NCBI GenBank assembly: GCA_016939365.1 | Contig: JAFGHD010000043.1 | Span: 1 to 37,818, forward strand | Length of the DNA stretch: 37,818 nt | Direction: 5' to 3' | Source: Bacteroidales bacterium | GTDB taxonomy: Bacteria > Bacteroidota > Bacteroidia > Bacteroidales > JAFGHD01 | Part shown: piece after piece, positions 27,001-34,297 of the stretch | How the letters are laid out: the number at the start of each line of letters is the position of its first letter | Position numbering within the stretch: position 1 is the stretch's first letter | Translations under genes and position numbers: made by a program | Notes under the pieces: model-generated | What the model was told of the DNA's origin: nothing | Database searches by the model: none | The model's input: the letters and a program-made list of their open reading frames with translations, nothing else

Positions 27001-27533
27001 CCACCGTTGATGCGGGTGCCGACGGTGAGATTTGCCACGATGCCACCTTCCCGGCCAGCGGTACGGTATCGGGCAACTACGACACCTATATGTGGAGCAC
27101 CTCAGGTGACGGTACCTTCGATGATCCCTCGCTGATGAATCCCATCTATACCCCGGGTCAGCAGGATATCCAGAGCGGAACCGTGAACCTGACGCTTAGC
27201 GCTACAGCGTTTGCCCCCTGCACGGATATCACCGATGAGCTTACACTTACCGTAAAGGATTGCTCCGGATGGGGTGAGATCACTTCTGCCGACGGTTTCG
27301 GGATTTATCCCAACCCGACCAACGGAGCCTTTACCATCCGCCTGAACGTGGAGAGCAACCAGGTCAGCATGACCCTGTTCAACTCGCTGGGCGAAAAGGT
27401 ATATGAGAACCGGGAAATGAACGTCGCGGGTGAAACCTCCATACCGCTGGATCTTGATCTTGAGAACGGTATCTATTATCTCAGGATTGAAGGCGATGAC
27501 TTTGTCAGCATGCAGAAGCTGATCGTCAGATAG
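24036..27533 (+). CDS. Gingipain-like C25 cysteine peptidase with four tandem adhesin-type repeats and T9SS sorting domain
   Basis: A 1165-residue paralogue of the preceding gene. Signal peptide ends near VLQAQE. The propeptide and catalytic domains align with it throughout (RSRWWDP, TDVVTV, QTERWFQICSE). The catalytic pair is His496 (QHRDHGWEQGWGEP) and Cys528 (LSINCLTGKYN), again 32 apart. After the Ig-like domain the two proteins differ. This one has four repeats from ~730 to ~1077 with ICE/ICH cysteines at 739, 824, 912 and 1000 (period 85, 88, 88) and motifs such as GDGTFDDATLMNPVYTPG. The tail has IYPNPTNGAF and LENGIYYLRI. Repeats of this type occur in large Bacteroidota surface adhesins. 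The gene ends before a strong terminator. Upstream, TAATTTTA (24007-24014) is a weak -7 candidate. Confidence 0.92.
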   Translation: MKNLKTKMLNFIRDMQYMLYAVMLVSATVLQAQEVVYQDSWGNEGYTLEQQSADGVKVNFSITRFTMRDDQINGESMRVIDLPGHFLPNDEGAPNLPGSGRFIAIPQGAEAVVEVISARTDKFQDVDLAPAFRIPWDTEPGPLQYEKDMTIYGQDAFYPAQPVQLSELTEIRGVDAVMLGITPFQYNPVTRELIVYRDLEIRVTFEGGNGQFGDNRLRSRWWDPLFSDMFLNFETLPEMDYNRSFQGDTRDTGCEYLIVVPTGAEFQQWADSIRIFRNRQGIQTDVVTVDDCGGNTATALEAYFNNAYNNWDIVPAAVLLMADYGTNPAMNIIAPIYNNYCASDNIYADVTGNSMPDIVFARMTANSASQLQVMVTKFLNYERTPPTNPDFYQHPITALGWQTERWFQICSETVGGYWKHELGKEPVRINAIFSGNPTTIWSTAQNTSTVVNFFGPNGLGYIPATPAELGGWSGGNATMVNNAINSGSFMLQHRDHGWEQGWGEPAYSSTNINALTNTDLTFVLSINCLTGKYNMGGECFTEKFHRHTASGNNSGALGLTAASEVSYSFVNDTYVWGLYDNMWPDFMPTYGTTPDSRDIRPAFGNAAGKYFLQSSNWPYNTSNKMVTYNLFHHHGDAFNWVYSEVPQNLTVSHESSLAPGATTFEVTADDGSFIALSVNDEIIGTGDGTGAPVSIEIPSQTPPGQMRVVVTKQNYYRYEALVDIQYSTTAFAGDDAVICEGSDYQCMGTATNYNSVEWSTSGTGTFDNTAILEPLYTPSTDDILNGSVTLTLTAIGASVTVNDDMDLTIIAAATGDAGSDGLICETDVFQITEAAADNYSSIMWSTSGDGTFDDATLMNPVYTPGTQDLFNGSAILTMMVYGNQPCGDVQDDLVLTIEKQAEAFAGADATICETDGYQLMDATAGNYSSLAWTTAGDGTFDDATILNPTYTPGAGDISAGSVTLTITAIGNQPCGDVDAQMVLSIVATATVDAGADGEICHDATFPASGTVSGNYDTYMWSTSGDGTFDDPSLMNPIYTPGQQDIQSGTVNLTLSATAFAPCTDITDELTLTVKDCSGWGEITSADGFGIYPNPTNGAFTIRLNVESNQVSMTLFNSLGEKVYENREMNVAGETSIPLDLDLENGIYYLRIEGDDFVSMQKLIVR
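26223..27268 (+). repeat. Four tandem protein-coding repeats (about 255-264 nt each)
   Basis: Within the second C25 gene, equivalent Cys codons lie at 26250, 26505, 26769 and 27033. Each unit encodes AGxDxxICE..., then W(S/T)T(S/A)GDGTFDD or a variant, (L/I)xxPxYTP, and a strand ending SVTLTLTA. Units 2-4 are more alike than unit 1, which has GTGTFDNTAILEPLYTP. Confidence 0.85.
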
Positions 27534-27555
27534 GTCTTCATGAGGATTCAATCAA

Positions 27556-27593
27556 ATGACGGAGTGAACGGAGTTCACTCCGTCATTTTTTTT
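27556..27593 (+). terminator. Strong intrinsic terminator after the peptidase island
   Basis: ATGACGGAGTGAAC (27556-27569), loop GGA, and GTTCACTCCGTCAT (27573-27586) form a perfect 14-bp stem followed by a run of eight T. It ends the C25 transcription unit. Its right arm overlaps the stop codon (27583-27585) of the convergent epimerase gene, so it may also act on that transcript. Confidence 0.9.
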
Positions 27594-28626
27594 CCAGAAA
27601 TTGTCTGCAAGCGTCGGCGAGTGTCTCTTTGACCGGTCTGAAATGAAAACCGGTATCCCTGATGACCTTGTCGTTTGAATAGCGGTATGTCTGCATTGAT
27701 GTCCCGGCGGTTTCACAGGTAATCAGCGGGCTATGTCCGGTGAAGAGTCCTCTTAAATACTCTGCCCTCCATGCCAGCTTGCTGATAAGCTTTCCGGCGC
27801 GGTATTTGGGAGGGTTCTTTTCCAACAGTTCTGCAATATAGGTAAAAAGAGTCAGATAGTCCAGGTTTTCCGAATTCAGGATGTAGCGCCCACCCGCATA
27901 ACCATCCCCGGTGAGCCGGATCATGAGCTTTACGACATCACGGACATCCACAAATCCGTTCATGCCCGGCGGATAAAAGGTCAATCCGTTCCATACCGTG
28001 GATATCAAACGGTAGGTTCCCCTTTGTTTCTCGCCATAGCCCAGGACAATGGAAGGATTGACAATGACTGCGTTCAGGCCTTCCTCCATACCCCTCCACA
28101 CCTGTTTTTCCGCCGCATATTTACTGATCGCGTAATAGGTATTATGGGCGGAATTCTTCCAAACGGCATTTTCATCCTGTATCTCGTCTGTGCCGTATCT
28201 TCCCAGTGCAGCCACCGAGCTGACATGGCACAGCTTTCGGATGTTCATTTCCAGCGATGCATTCACAATCAGTGCGGTGCCCGACTCGTTGATCCTCATC
28301 AGGTTTTTTCTTTGTCTGCGGTCGAACGAAACCAATGCAGCACAATGATAGACCTGCTTGATACCCTTCATGGCGGAGGTGAGGGAAAAATAATCCAGGA
28401 TGTCACCCTCCTTCCATTCCACGAGACTGATCAGGTGCGCCGGGATCTGACGGTATTCAAATACCTTTCGCAGAAACCTGTCGCTGCTTCCCGGTCTGCG
28501 TAATATCCGAACCTTTTTCCCGGAGGAGATCAGTTCGGCCGTCAGGTAGCCTCCTATAAAACCGGTGCCTCCGGTGATCAGGATTTCAGGTGCATTATCC
28601 GCATCCGGAAGGGAAAAGGGGTTCAT
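27583..28626 (-). CDS. NAD(P)-dependent epimerase/dehydratase (extended SDR, dihydroflavonol-reductase-like)
   Basis: A 347-residue cytoplasmic oxidoreductase. The Rossmann motif ILITGGTGFIGGYL is near residue 17, with DNA-encoded RRPGSS after strand 2, YHCAALVSF, and the catalytic YAISKYAAEK (YxxxK). The form resembles dihydroflavonol-4-reductase/3beta-HSD-type SDRs rather than nucleotide-sugar epimerases; the substrate is unknown. I chose the ATG at 28626, directly before MNPFSLPDADNAPEIL; an ATG at 28662 is possible. It converges on the peptidase island and shares its terminator. The nearest promoter-like sequence, TACTTTTA on the minus strand (28669-28662), would overlap the longer start. 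Confidence 0.85.
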   Translation of the reverse strand: MNPFSLPDADNAPEILITGGTGFIGGYLTAELISSGKKVRILRRPGSSDRFLRKVFEYRQIPAHLISLVEWKEGDILDYFSLTSAMKGIKQVYHCAALVSFDRRQRKNLMRINESGTALIVNASLEMNIRKLCHVSSVAALGRYGTDEIQDENAVWKNSAHNTYYAISKYAAEKQVWRGMEEGLNAVIVNPSIVLGYGEKQRGTYRLISTVWNGLTFYPPGMNGFVDVRDVVKLMIRLTGDGYAGGRYILNSENLDYLTLFTYIAELLEKNPPKYRAGKLISKLAWRAEYLRGLFTGHSPLITCETAGTSMQTYRYSNDKVIRDTGFHFRPVKETLADACRQFLEKK

Positions 28627-28937
28627 AGCGATTGTGTGTCGGATTATTGGCAAATCACTCATAAAAGTAACAAAATTTTACAAAAGGGGAAAATATCAGA
28701 CGATAGTCTTCCTGAATGGCCCGGATTGCATGCTGTTTCTGAAGTGATGCAAAACCCCTTGTGCAGGAAGCTTTGGCAGTGATCTGTCGAAGACATGCAT
28801 AACGGGATCTCAAGGGTACTTGCCTTTTTGTTTTTTCCATATATTTGCATTTGCGGTATTCTGAACGACCCCGGCATGGTGTTGTGGACGGAGGCCGCAG
28901 GGGTTAAGGTTATTATTAACGATAAAACCAAATAATT
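28627..28937. other. 311-nt divergent intergenic region
   Basis: It holds the promoter-like elements of the flanking genes and no convincing gene. The small minus-strand frames here lack coding features. The part near 28800-28935 is AT-rich and gives the outer-membrane protein gene a leader of about 90 nt. Confidence 0.5.
28820..28847 (+). promoter_or_regulatory. Promoter TTG-N17-TATATTTG for the outer-membrane beta-barrel gene
   Basis: TATATTTG (28840-28847) matches the -7 consensus and TTG (28820-28822) lies 17 nt upstream, slightly short of the usual 19-21. The leader to the ATG at 28938 would be about 90 nt. Confidence 0.5.
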
Positions 28938-29702
28938 ATGAAAAGAACAAAACTTTTAATGGCTGTCGTCCTTCTCTTTCTTTCAGGGCATGTTTTATCC
29001 CAGAAGGGCAAGGAGGTGATCCTGGGATTGGGCGGTGCCTTTACCAATGTCTGGATCGTAAACCAGAGTTTCTATGGTGAGCCTGAGGTGGACTATGCAC
29101 CCAAAACAGGTTTTGCCTTCGGCGCAAGCCTGGGATATGCATTTACGGAACAGATCGCAGCTGTAGTTGAAATCCAGTATTCGGGACAAGGGCAGAAGTA
29201 CGAAGGCAAACAGGCATTCAGCGGCTACAATTTTGCAAAGGTAGAGCGGAATATCAAGCTTTCGTACCTGAATATTCCCCTGTTCTTCAAATATACGTTC
29301 GGTGCGGGCGGAACCCGTTTCCGGCTGATGGGAGGCCCGCAGCTCGGGCTTTTGATGGGAGCCAAGCAGGATTATGTCCGTGACGGTGAGACCATCGGTA
29401 CGGAAAGGATTAACCTTGACGGTCAGAAATTCTTTACTGATGCTGAGGATATCAAAGACCGTTTCGAGAGTACCGATTTTGGTATTGCCCTTGATGTAGG
29501 TGCCGATATTTACCTCTCCAAGAAGTTTTATATCAATGCCGGGATACGCGGCAATTACGGATTTACCGATATCAACGCCCCGGCCTATCAGATTGATGCC
29601 CCCAATGAAGAATACGAGCCGTCGCATAATTTCTGGGGTGGTGCCTATGTGGGCATCAATTACCTGCTGGATGTTGAAGGATACAAGCAAAGGAGTTTCT
29701 GA
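28938..29702 (+). CDS. Outer membrane beta-barrel protein (PorT-family-like, OMP_b-brl type)
   Basis: A 254-residue protein with a signal peptide (LLMAVVLLFLSGHVLSQ) and alternating hydrophobic strands typical of an eight-stranded outer-membrane barrel: GFAFGASLGYAF, VVEIQYSGQGQKY, NIKLSYLNIPLFFKYTFG, FRLMGGPQLGLLMGA, GIALDVGADIYL, FYINAGIRGNYGFTDI. The SYLNIPLFFKY motif is typical of the family often labelled PorT. That label does not prove that this is the T9SS component PorT; it is more likely a generic family member. It has its own promoter and terminator, so it is a monocistronic unit. Confidence 0.85.
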   Translation: MKRTKLLMAVVLLFLSGHVLSQKGKEVILGLGGAFTNVWIVNQSFYGEPEVDYAPKTGFAFGASLGYAFTEQIAAVVEIQYSGQGQKYEGKQAFSGYNFAKVERNIKLSYLNIPLFFKYTFGAGGTRFRLMGGPQLGLLMGAKQDYVRDGETIGTERINLDGQKFFTDAEDIKDRFESTDFGIALDVGADIYLSKKFYINAGIRGNYGFTDINAPAYQIDAPNEEYEPSHNFWGGAYVGINYLLDVEGYKQRSF

Positions 29703-29717
29703 ACCGCGGGTAATAAG

Positions 29718-29753
29718 AAAAGGCCCGGTCTGCCGCGGTGGTCCGGGCCTTTT
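29718..29753 (+). terminator. Intrinsic terminator of the outer-membrane protein gene
   Basis: AAAAGGCCCGG (29718-29728) and CCGGGCCTTTT (29743-29753) form a perfect 11-bp stem around a 14-nt loop, followed by GGTTTG. It starts 15 nt after the stop codon. Confidence 0.85.
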
Positions 29754-29829
29754 GGTTTGATCCCGGAGGGCCTTATACCCATAACAAAGGCAGTGCACCA
29801 TCCCGGATACAAAGTAAATGTCCGAATAT

Positions 29830-29837
29830 TACCTTTG
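29830..29837 (+). promoter_or_regulatory. -7 element TACCTTTG for tyrS
   Basis: TACCTTTG matches TAnnTTTG, 33 nt before the tyrS ATG and downstream of the preceding terminator. No clear -33 TTTG was seen. No T-box is expected in this phylum and none was recognised. Confidence 0.5.
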
Positions 29838-29870
29838 AAGCGGAAATGAATTTCTTAACTCCGGTCAGAA

Positions 29871-31157
29871 ATGAAGATCAATTTAGTTGAAGAGCTCAGG
29901 TGGCGGGGAATGATTCATGATTTGACCCCTGGGACTGAGGAGCAGCTGATGAAGGAATCCACCACCGGTTATGCGGGATTCGATCCGACGGCGGATTCGT
30001 TGCACATCGGCAACCTGGTGCCCGTTATGCTGCTTGTGCACCTGCAGAGATGCGGCCATAAACCCATCGTCCTGGTGGGAGGGGCCACGGGGCTGGTGGG
30101 GGACCCCTCAGGCAAGTCCGAGGAACGAAAACTGATGTCAATTGAGGATATCCGATACAACCTGGAGTGCCAGAAACGCCAGCTCATGAAATTCCTGAAT
30201 TTTGAAAGCGGTCCGAACCAGGCCGCCGTTGTGAACAACCATGACTGGTTCAGGGATTACCTTTTCCTCGACTTCATCAGGGAAATCGGGAAACACATTA
30301 CCGTCAATTATATGCTCGCCAAGGATTCCGTGAAGAAGAGGCTTGAAACGGGCATGTCTTTCACCGAATTCAGCTACCAGCTTGTCCAGGGGTATGATTT
30401 TTACTGGCTTAATAAGCATATGAACTGCAAGTTGCAGGTCGGAGGGTCGGATCAGTGGGGGAATATCGTGACGGGTACGGAACTGATCCGAAGGATGGGG
30501 GGCGAAGAGGCATATGCACTGACCTGTCCGCTGATCACCAAGGCCGACGGAGCCAAATTTGGAAAGAGCGAGGAGGGGAATGTCTGGCTCGATCCCGTAA
30601 AAACCTCACCCTATAAGTTCTATCAGTATTGGCTGAATGTGTCGGATGTGGATGCAGAAAATTTCATCCGTATTTTCACCCTGAAGGAGCGGGATGAGAT
30701 CGACAGGCTGATCATCCGTCACAGGGAGGCTCCGCACGAAAGGCTTCTTCAGAAGGAGCTGGCCATGGATGTCACCACCCGTGTACATTCGATGGATGAT
30801 GCGGTAACTGCCATCGAAGCATCCCAGATCCTGTTCGGGAAGGGAACGACCGAGAGTCTCAGAAAGCTGCCTGAGGATGTCTTGGTTTCGGTTTTTGAAG
30901 GAGTGCCGCGCTTTGAGATCGTCCGGACGATTTTGGATGCCGGACTGCCGGTCGTCGATTTTCTCGCCGGAGCCACATCCGTATTTGAATCCAAAGGGGA
31001 GGCGCGGAGGATGCTTCGTGACAACGGCATTTCCATCAACAAGCAGAAGGTTGGCGAGAGCTACAGGATTACCTCTGAAGAACTTCTGAACGGACGCTAC
31101 ATCCTGGTCCAGAAAGGTAAGAAAAACTATTTCCTGGTGAGGGTTACGGATCAGTGA
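29871..31157 (+). CDS. tyrS: Tyrosyl-tRNA synthetase
   Basis: A 428-residue class I aminoacyl-tRNA synthetase that charges tRNA-Tyr. The HIGH-type motif is HIGN (45-48), the KMSKS-type motif is KFGKS (229-233), and the tyrosine-binding region includes [16 protein letters not shown] and [13 protein letters not shown]-terminal S4-like RNA-binding domain (from about 355, with [18 protein letters not shown]) ends the protein. Length is that of bacterial TyrRS. It converges with cysS across 150 nt. Confidence 0.97.
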   Translation: MKINLVEELRWRGMIHDLTPGTEEQLMKESTTGYAGFDPTADSLHIGNLVPVMLLVHLQRCGHKPIVLVGGATGLVGDPSGKSEERKLMSIEDIRYNLECQKRQLMKFLNFESGPNQAAVVNNHDWFRDYLFLDFIREIGKHITVNYMLAKDSVKKRLETGMSFTEFSYQLVQGYDFYWLNKHMNCKLQVGGSDQWGNIVTGTELIRRMGGEEAYALTCPLITKADGAKFGKSEEGNVWLDPVKTSPYKFYQYWLNVSDVDAENFIRIFTLKERDEIDRLIIRHREAPHERLLQKELAMDVTTRVHSMDDAVTAIEASQILFGKGTTESLRKLPEDVLVSVFEGVPRFEIVRTILDAGLPVVDFLAGATSVFESKGEARRMLRDNGISINKQKVGESYRITSEELLNGRYILVQKGKKNYFLVRVTDQ

Positions 31158-31307
31158 ACCCTCTGCCTGCCCGCAATTCATTACAGAAAGAGCATTTTCC
31201 CCGAATGCATGGGATGCTGCCCGGCACTAAGGCATATCTATCCGCTTTGGAAAATGGTATTTAGGCTCCCTTGGGATGGTTCCCTGAAATGTGCAGGATA
31301 CGGCAGT

Positions 31308-32780
31308 TTAGTCTGTCTCTGCTGACCAGTCGGTTCCGTCACGGGTATCCCTTAGAGTGATGTTCATCCGGGCGAGCTCGTCACGGATCATGTCGGCTGC
31401 CGTGAAATCCCTGTTTTCACGGGCCCTTTGCCTGAGACGGATGATCAGTTCCATCAGTCCGCCGGTAAGTTTTTCATGGGTTTCTGACGTTTCAGGGATC
31501 AGGCCGAGAACGTCCACCACCCAGGTACGGAAAGAGTTTGAGAATGTTTCCAGGTCAGTTGCAACGAGTGTTTCCTTTTTATCCTTCAGGGCATGGATCA
31601 TTCGGACTCCTTCGAAGAGCTGTGCGATCAGTGCGGGGCTGTTGAAGTCGTCGTTCATGGCGACATAACAATCATCCCGCCAGGAAGCGGGATTCCAGGA
31701 GGAGCCTCCTGCCGGTTCGAGCTTTTCAAGAATAGACAGGGCAGCGGTCAGTCGTTTCAGTCCTTTTTCAGCAGCCTGAAGCGCTTCATTGGAGAAATCA
31801 AGGGTGCCCCTGTAATGGGCCTGGAGGATAAAAAAACGGATCGTCATGGGGCTGTATGGCTTCTCAAGCAGCTGATGGATGCCTGCGAAAACATCGTACA
31901 GCGGTATGGCGTTGCCGAGGGATTTGCCCATTTTCTGGCCGTTGAGGGTCACCATATTGTTATGGAGCCAGTATTTAACCGGCTGAATGCCGTTTGCAGC
32001 CATAGATTGCGCGATCTCCGATTCATGATGGGGGAACAGCAGGTCCATACCACCGCCATGGATGTCGAATCGTTCACCCAGGTAACGGGTTCCCATGGCG
32101 GAACATTCCAGGTGCCATCCGGGGAACCCCTGGCTCCAGGGCGAAGGCCACTGCATGATGTGTTCGGAGGAAGCTTTTTTCCAGAGTGCAAAATCCGCAG
32201 GATTTCTTTTTTCCTCCTGACCTTCCAGTTCGCGGGTATAGGTTAGCAGGTCATCCACGACGCGTCCGGAGAGGATGCCGTAGTGATGTTCCCTGCTGTA
32301 CCTGGCGATGTCAAAATAGACGGAACCGTTGACTTCATAGGCATATCCGGCCTCCATGATCTTTTTGATCATTTCCATCTGTTCGATGATATGTCCGGAT
32401 GCCCTGGGTTCAATACTGGGTTTGGATACGTTCATCATATCCATCACCTCGTGGTAGCGGTCGCTATAATACTGTGCGACCTCCATGGGTTCCAGCTGTT
32501 CCAGGCGGGCTTTCCTGGCCACCTTGTCCTCACCTGCATCGGAATCATGTTCAAGATGGCCGACATCGGTGATGTTGCGGACGTAGCGAACCCGGTAGCC
32601 CAGGTGCGACAGGTACCTGTATATCAGGTCGAAAACGACCGCAGGACGGGCATGTCCCAGGTGGGCATCGCCATATACCGTCGGGCCGCAGACATACATG
32701 CCCACATGCGGTGGTCGCAGGGGTTCGAAAGGCTCCTTTCGGCGTGTCAGAGTATTGTAAACATTTAGCAGATGTTCCAT
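31308..32780 (-). CDS. cysS: Cysteinyl-tRNA synthetase
   Basis: A 490-residue class I synthetase for tRNA-Cys. The HIGH motif is HLGH (40-43) and the KMSKS motif is KMGKS (283-287). Zinc ligands are Cys31 ([10 protein letters not shown]), Cys226 (HLECSAMG) and the FPHHESE His/Glu. The signature [16 protein letters not shown] is intact, and the anticodon-binding DALR-type helical domain follows. The frame is open 18 codons upstream, but those codons run through the promoter and into the kbl terminator, so the ATG at 32780 is the start. Confidence 0.96.
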   Translation of the reverse strand: MEHLLNVYNTLTRRKEPFEPLRPPHVGMYVCGPTVYGDAHLGHARPAVVFDLIYRYLSHLGYRVRYVRNITDVGHLEHDSDAGEDKVARKARLEQLEPMEVAQYYSDRYHEVMDMMNVSKPSIEPRASGHIIEQMEMIKKIMEAGYAYEVNGSVYFDIARYSREHHYGILSGRVVDDLLTYTRELEGQEEKRNPADFALWKKASSEHIMQWPSPWSQGFPGWHLECSAMGTRYLGERFDIHGGGMDLLFPHHESEIAQSMAANGIQPVKYWLHNNMVTLNGQKMGKSLGNAIPLYDVFAGIHQLLEKPYSPMTIRFFILQAHYRGTLDFSNEALQAAEKGLKRLTAALSILEKLEPAGGSSWNPASWRDDCYVAMNDDFNSPALIAQLFEGVRMIHALKDKKETLVATDLETFSNSFRTWVVDVLGLIPETSETHEKLTGGLMELIIRLRQRARENRDFTAADMIRDELARMNITLRDTRDGTDWSAETD

Positions 32781-32799
32781 GATCCTGATGTTGAAGTCC

Positions 32800-32807
32800 C
32801 AAAAGTA
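32800..32807 (-). promoter_or_regulatory. -7 element TACTTTTG for cysS
   Basis: On the minus strand TACTTTTG (32807-32800) matches TAnnTTTG, 19 nt before the cysS ATG and immediately beyond the kbl terminator, giving cysS its own transcript. Confidence 0.5.
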
Positions 32808-32816
32808 GGAAGAAAT

Positions 32817-32853
32817 CAAAAAAAAACCTGTCATGCGTAAAGGGATGACAGGT
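32817..32853 (-). terminator. Intrinsic terminator of kbl
   Basis: On the minus strand ACCTGTCAT (32853-32845), a 10-nt loop, and ATGACAGGT (32834-32826) form a perfect 9-bp stem followed by eight further U (32825-32818). It lies 24 nt past the kbl stop. Confidence 0.9.
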
Positions 32854-32877
32854 CTGATAAAAGGTTATCCCGTGCGG

Positions 32878-34119
32878 TTAACGGATCATGCCCAGGTCTC
32901 TTCCCACCTTGGAGAAGGCTTCAATGGCGCGGTCGATGTGATGCATGTCATGACCGGCTGAGATCTGCACCCTGATCCTGTCTTTGCCTTTTGGCACCAC
33001 GGGGAAGGAAAATGCAATGACATATATGCCTTCATCGAGCATCCTGTCGGCAAACTCGACGGCCAGCTTGGAACAGTCGGGGTACTTGCCGAACATGATG
33101 GGAACGATGGGATGATCCCCGGGGATGATGTCGAATCCGGCCTCGGTCATTTTGTTCCGGAAATGAATGGTATTTCTTTCCAGTTTGTCCCTGAGTGCCG
33201 TGGTGGAGGAGAGCAGGTCCATGACCTTGATGGTGGCGCCGACCACTGCCGGGGCAACAGTGTTGGAGAAAAGGTATGGTCTGGCTTTGTTGCGCATCCA
33301 GTCGATGACCTCTTTCGGGCCGGAGATGCAACCACCGGAGGCGCCCCCCAAAGCCTTTCCGAAGGTGGTTGTGATGATATCCACACGGCCCATCACACCG
33401 CGGTATTCATGCGTTCCCCTTCCTGTCCTTCCCATGAATCCGGTAGAGTGGCTGTCGTCCACCATCACCAGGGCGTCGTATTTTTCGGCAAGGTCGCAGA
33501 TCTCCTTCAGCCTGGCGATATCGCCGTCCATACTGAATACGCCATCGGTGGCGATCAACCTGAACCGGCATTCCTGTGCCTCTTTCAGGCATCTCTCAAG
33601 GCCTTTGCCCGATTTTCCCGTTGCCGGATCCATCTCTTCGACATCCCGCATATCACCATGGTTGTAAATCCAGCGTTTTGCCTTGCAAAGTCTGATCCCG
33701 TCAATGATCGAAGCATGGTTCAGGGCGTCCGTGATGATGGCATCATCCGGGCCCAGCAGCGGCTCGAAAACCGCACCGTTGGCATCGAAACAGGAGGAGA
33801 ACAGAATGGTATCCTCCATGCCCAGGAATTCGGATACCTTACGCTCCAGCGCCTTGTGAATATCCTGTGTCCCGCAGATGAAACGGACGGAGGACATCCC
33901 GTATCCCCTGCTGTCGATCTGTTCATGCGCAGCCTTGATCAGGTCGGGATGGGAGGAGAGCCCCAGATAATTGTTGGCACAGAAATTCAGACAGGGCTTG
34001 CCTTTGACAATGATCTCCGCCCCCTGTTCGCTTTCGATGATCCGTTCACTTTTATACAGACCGGCTTCTCTGATGCTTTTCAGTTCGGTCTGCAGGTAAT
34101 CTTTAATCTTGCCGTACAT
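32878..34119 (-). CDS. kbl: Glycine C-acetyltransferase (2-amino-3-ketobutyrate CoA ligase)
   Basis: A 413-residue PLP-dependent alpha-oxoamine synthase that splits 2-amino-3-oxobutanoate with CoA into glycine and acetyl-CoA. Diagnostic sequences are [40 protein letters not shown], the PLP-lysine motif [14 protein letters not shown] and [10 protein letters not shown]. The close fit to Kbl rather than to KAS/ALAS is supported by the adjacent divergent tdh, the enzyme that makes its substrate. It is somewhat longer than the usual ~395 residues, with extra residues around [16 protein letters not shown] before the SMDGD region. Confidence 0.94.
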   Translation of the reverse strand: MYGKIKDYLQTELKSIREAGLYKSERIIESEQGAEIIVKGKPCLNFCANNYLGLSSHPDLIKAAHEQIDSRGYGMSSVRFICGTQDIHKALERKVSEFLGMEDTILFSSCFDANGAVFEPLLGPDDAIITDALNHASIIDGIRLCKAKRWIYNHGDMRDVEEMDPATGKSGKGLERCLKEAQECRFRLIATDGVFSMDGDIARLKEICDLAEKYDALVMVDDSHSTGFMGRTGRGTHEYRGVMGRVDIITTTFGKALGGASGGCISGPKEVIDWMRNKARPYLFSNTVAPAVVGATIKVMDLLSSTTALRDKLERNTIHFRNKMTEAGFDIIPGDHPIVPIMFGKYPDCSKLAVEFADRMLDEGIYVIAFSFPVVPKGKDRIRVQISAGHDMHHIDRAIEAFSKVGRDLGMIR

Positions 34120-34172
34120 TTTGAAGTGTTTTTAATTGATTCAGGATTGTTAACTGATTCACAGATAATCGG

Positions 34173-34180
34173 CAAAGATA
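34173..34180 (-). promoter_or_regulatory. -7 element TATCTTTG for kbl
   Basis: On the minus strand TATCTTTG (34180-34173) matches TAnnTTTG, 53 nt before the kbl ATG. It faces away from the tdh -7 box, with 71 bp between them. Confidence 0.5.
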
Positions 34181-34251
34181 TTGGAAATGATGAAAACCTG
34201 AAAAATATCTCAGGAGATGTGCCGGGCCTTCGGAGGGTATCTGAAAATTCA

Positions 34252-34259
34252 TATTTTTG
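34252..34259 (+). promoter_or_regulatory. -7 element TATTTTTG for tdh
   Basis: TATTTTTG matches TAnnTTTG, 38 nt before the ATG at 34298. In-frame codons upstream of that ATG would overlap it, which supports the chosen start. Confidence 0.5.
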
Positions 34260-34297
34260 CGGCCACAGGAACTGAATATCAAACAAATCAGCTGAAT

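Noticed and set aside
28659-28931. Minus-strand small frame in the 311-nt intergenic region
   Set aside because: It overlaps the promoter of the outer-membrane protein gene and has no recognisable domain.
28938-29702. Identification as the T9SS component PorT
   Set aside because: Only the broad barrel family is visible; no PorT-specific feature or neighbouring T9SS genes support the assignment.
31193-31256. CATTTTCC/GGAAAATG inverted repeat between tyrS and cysS
   Set aside because: Only 8-bp arms around a 48-nt loop with no U-run; not convincing as a terminator.
33112-34275. 387-codon plus-strand frame antisense to kbl
   Set aside because: Long but antisense to a fully conserved kbl gene; translation has no domain and arises from GC-rich codon bias.
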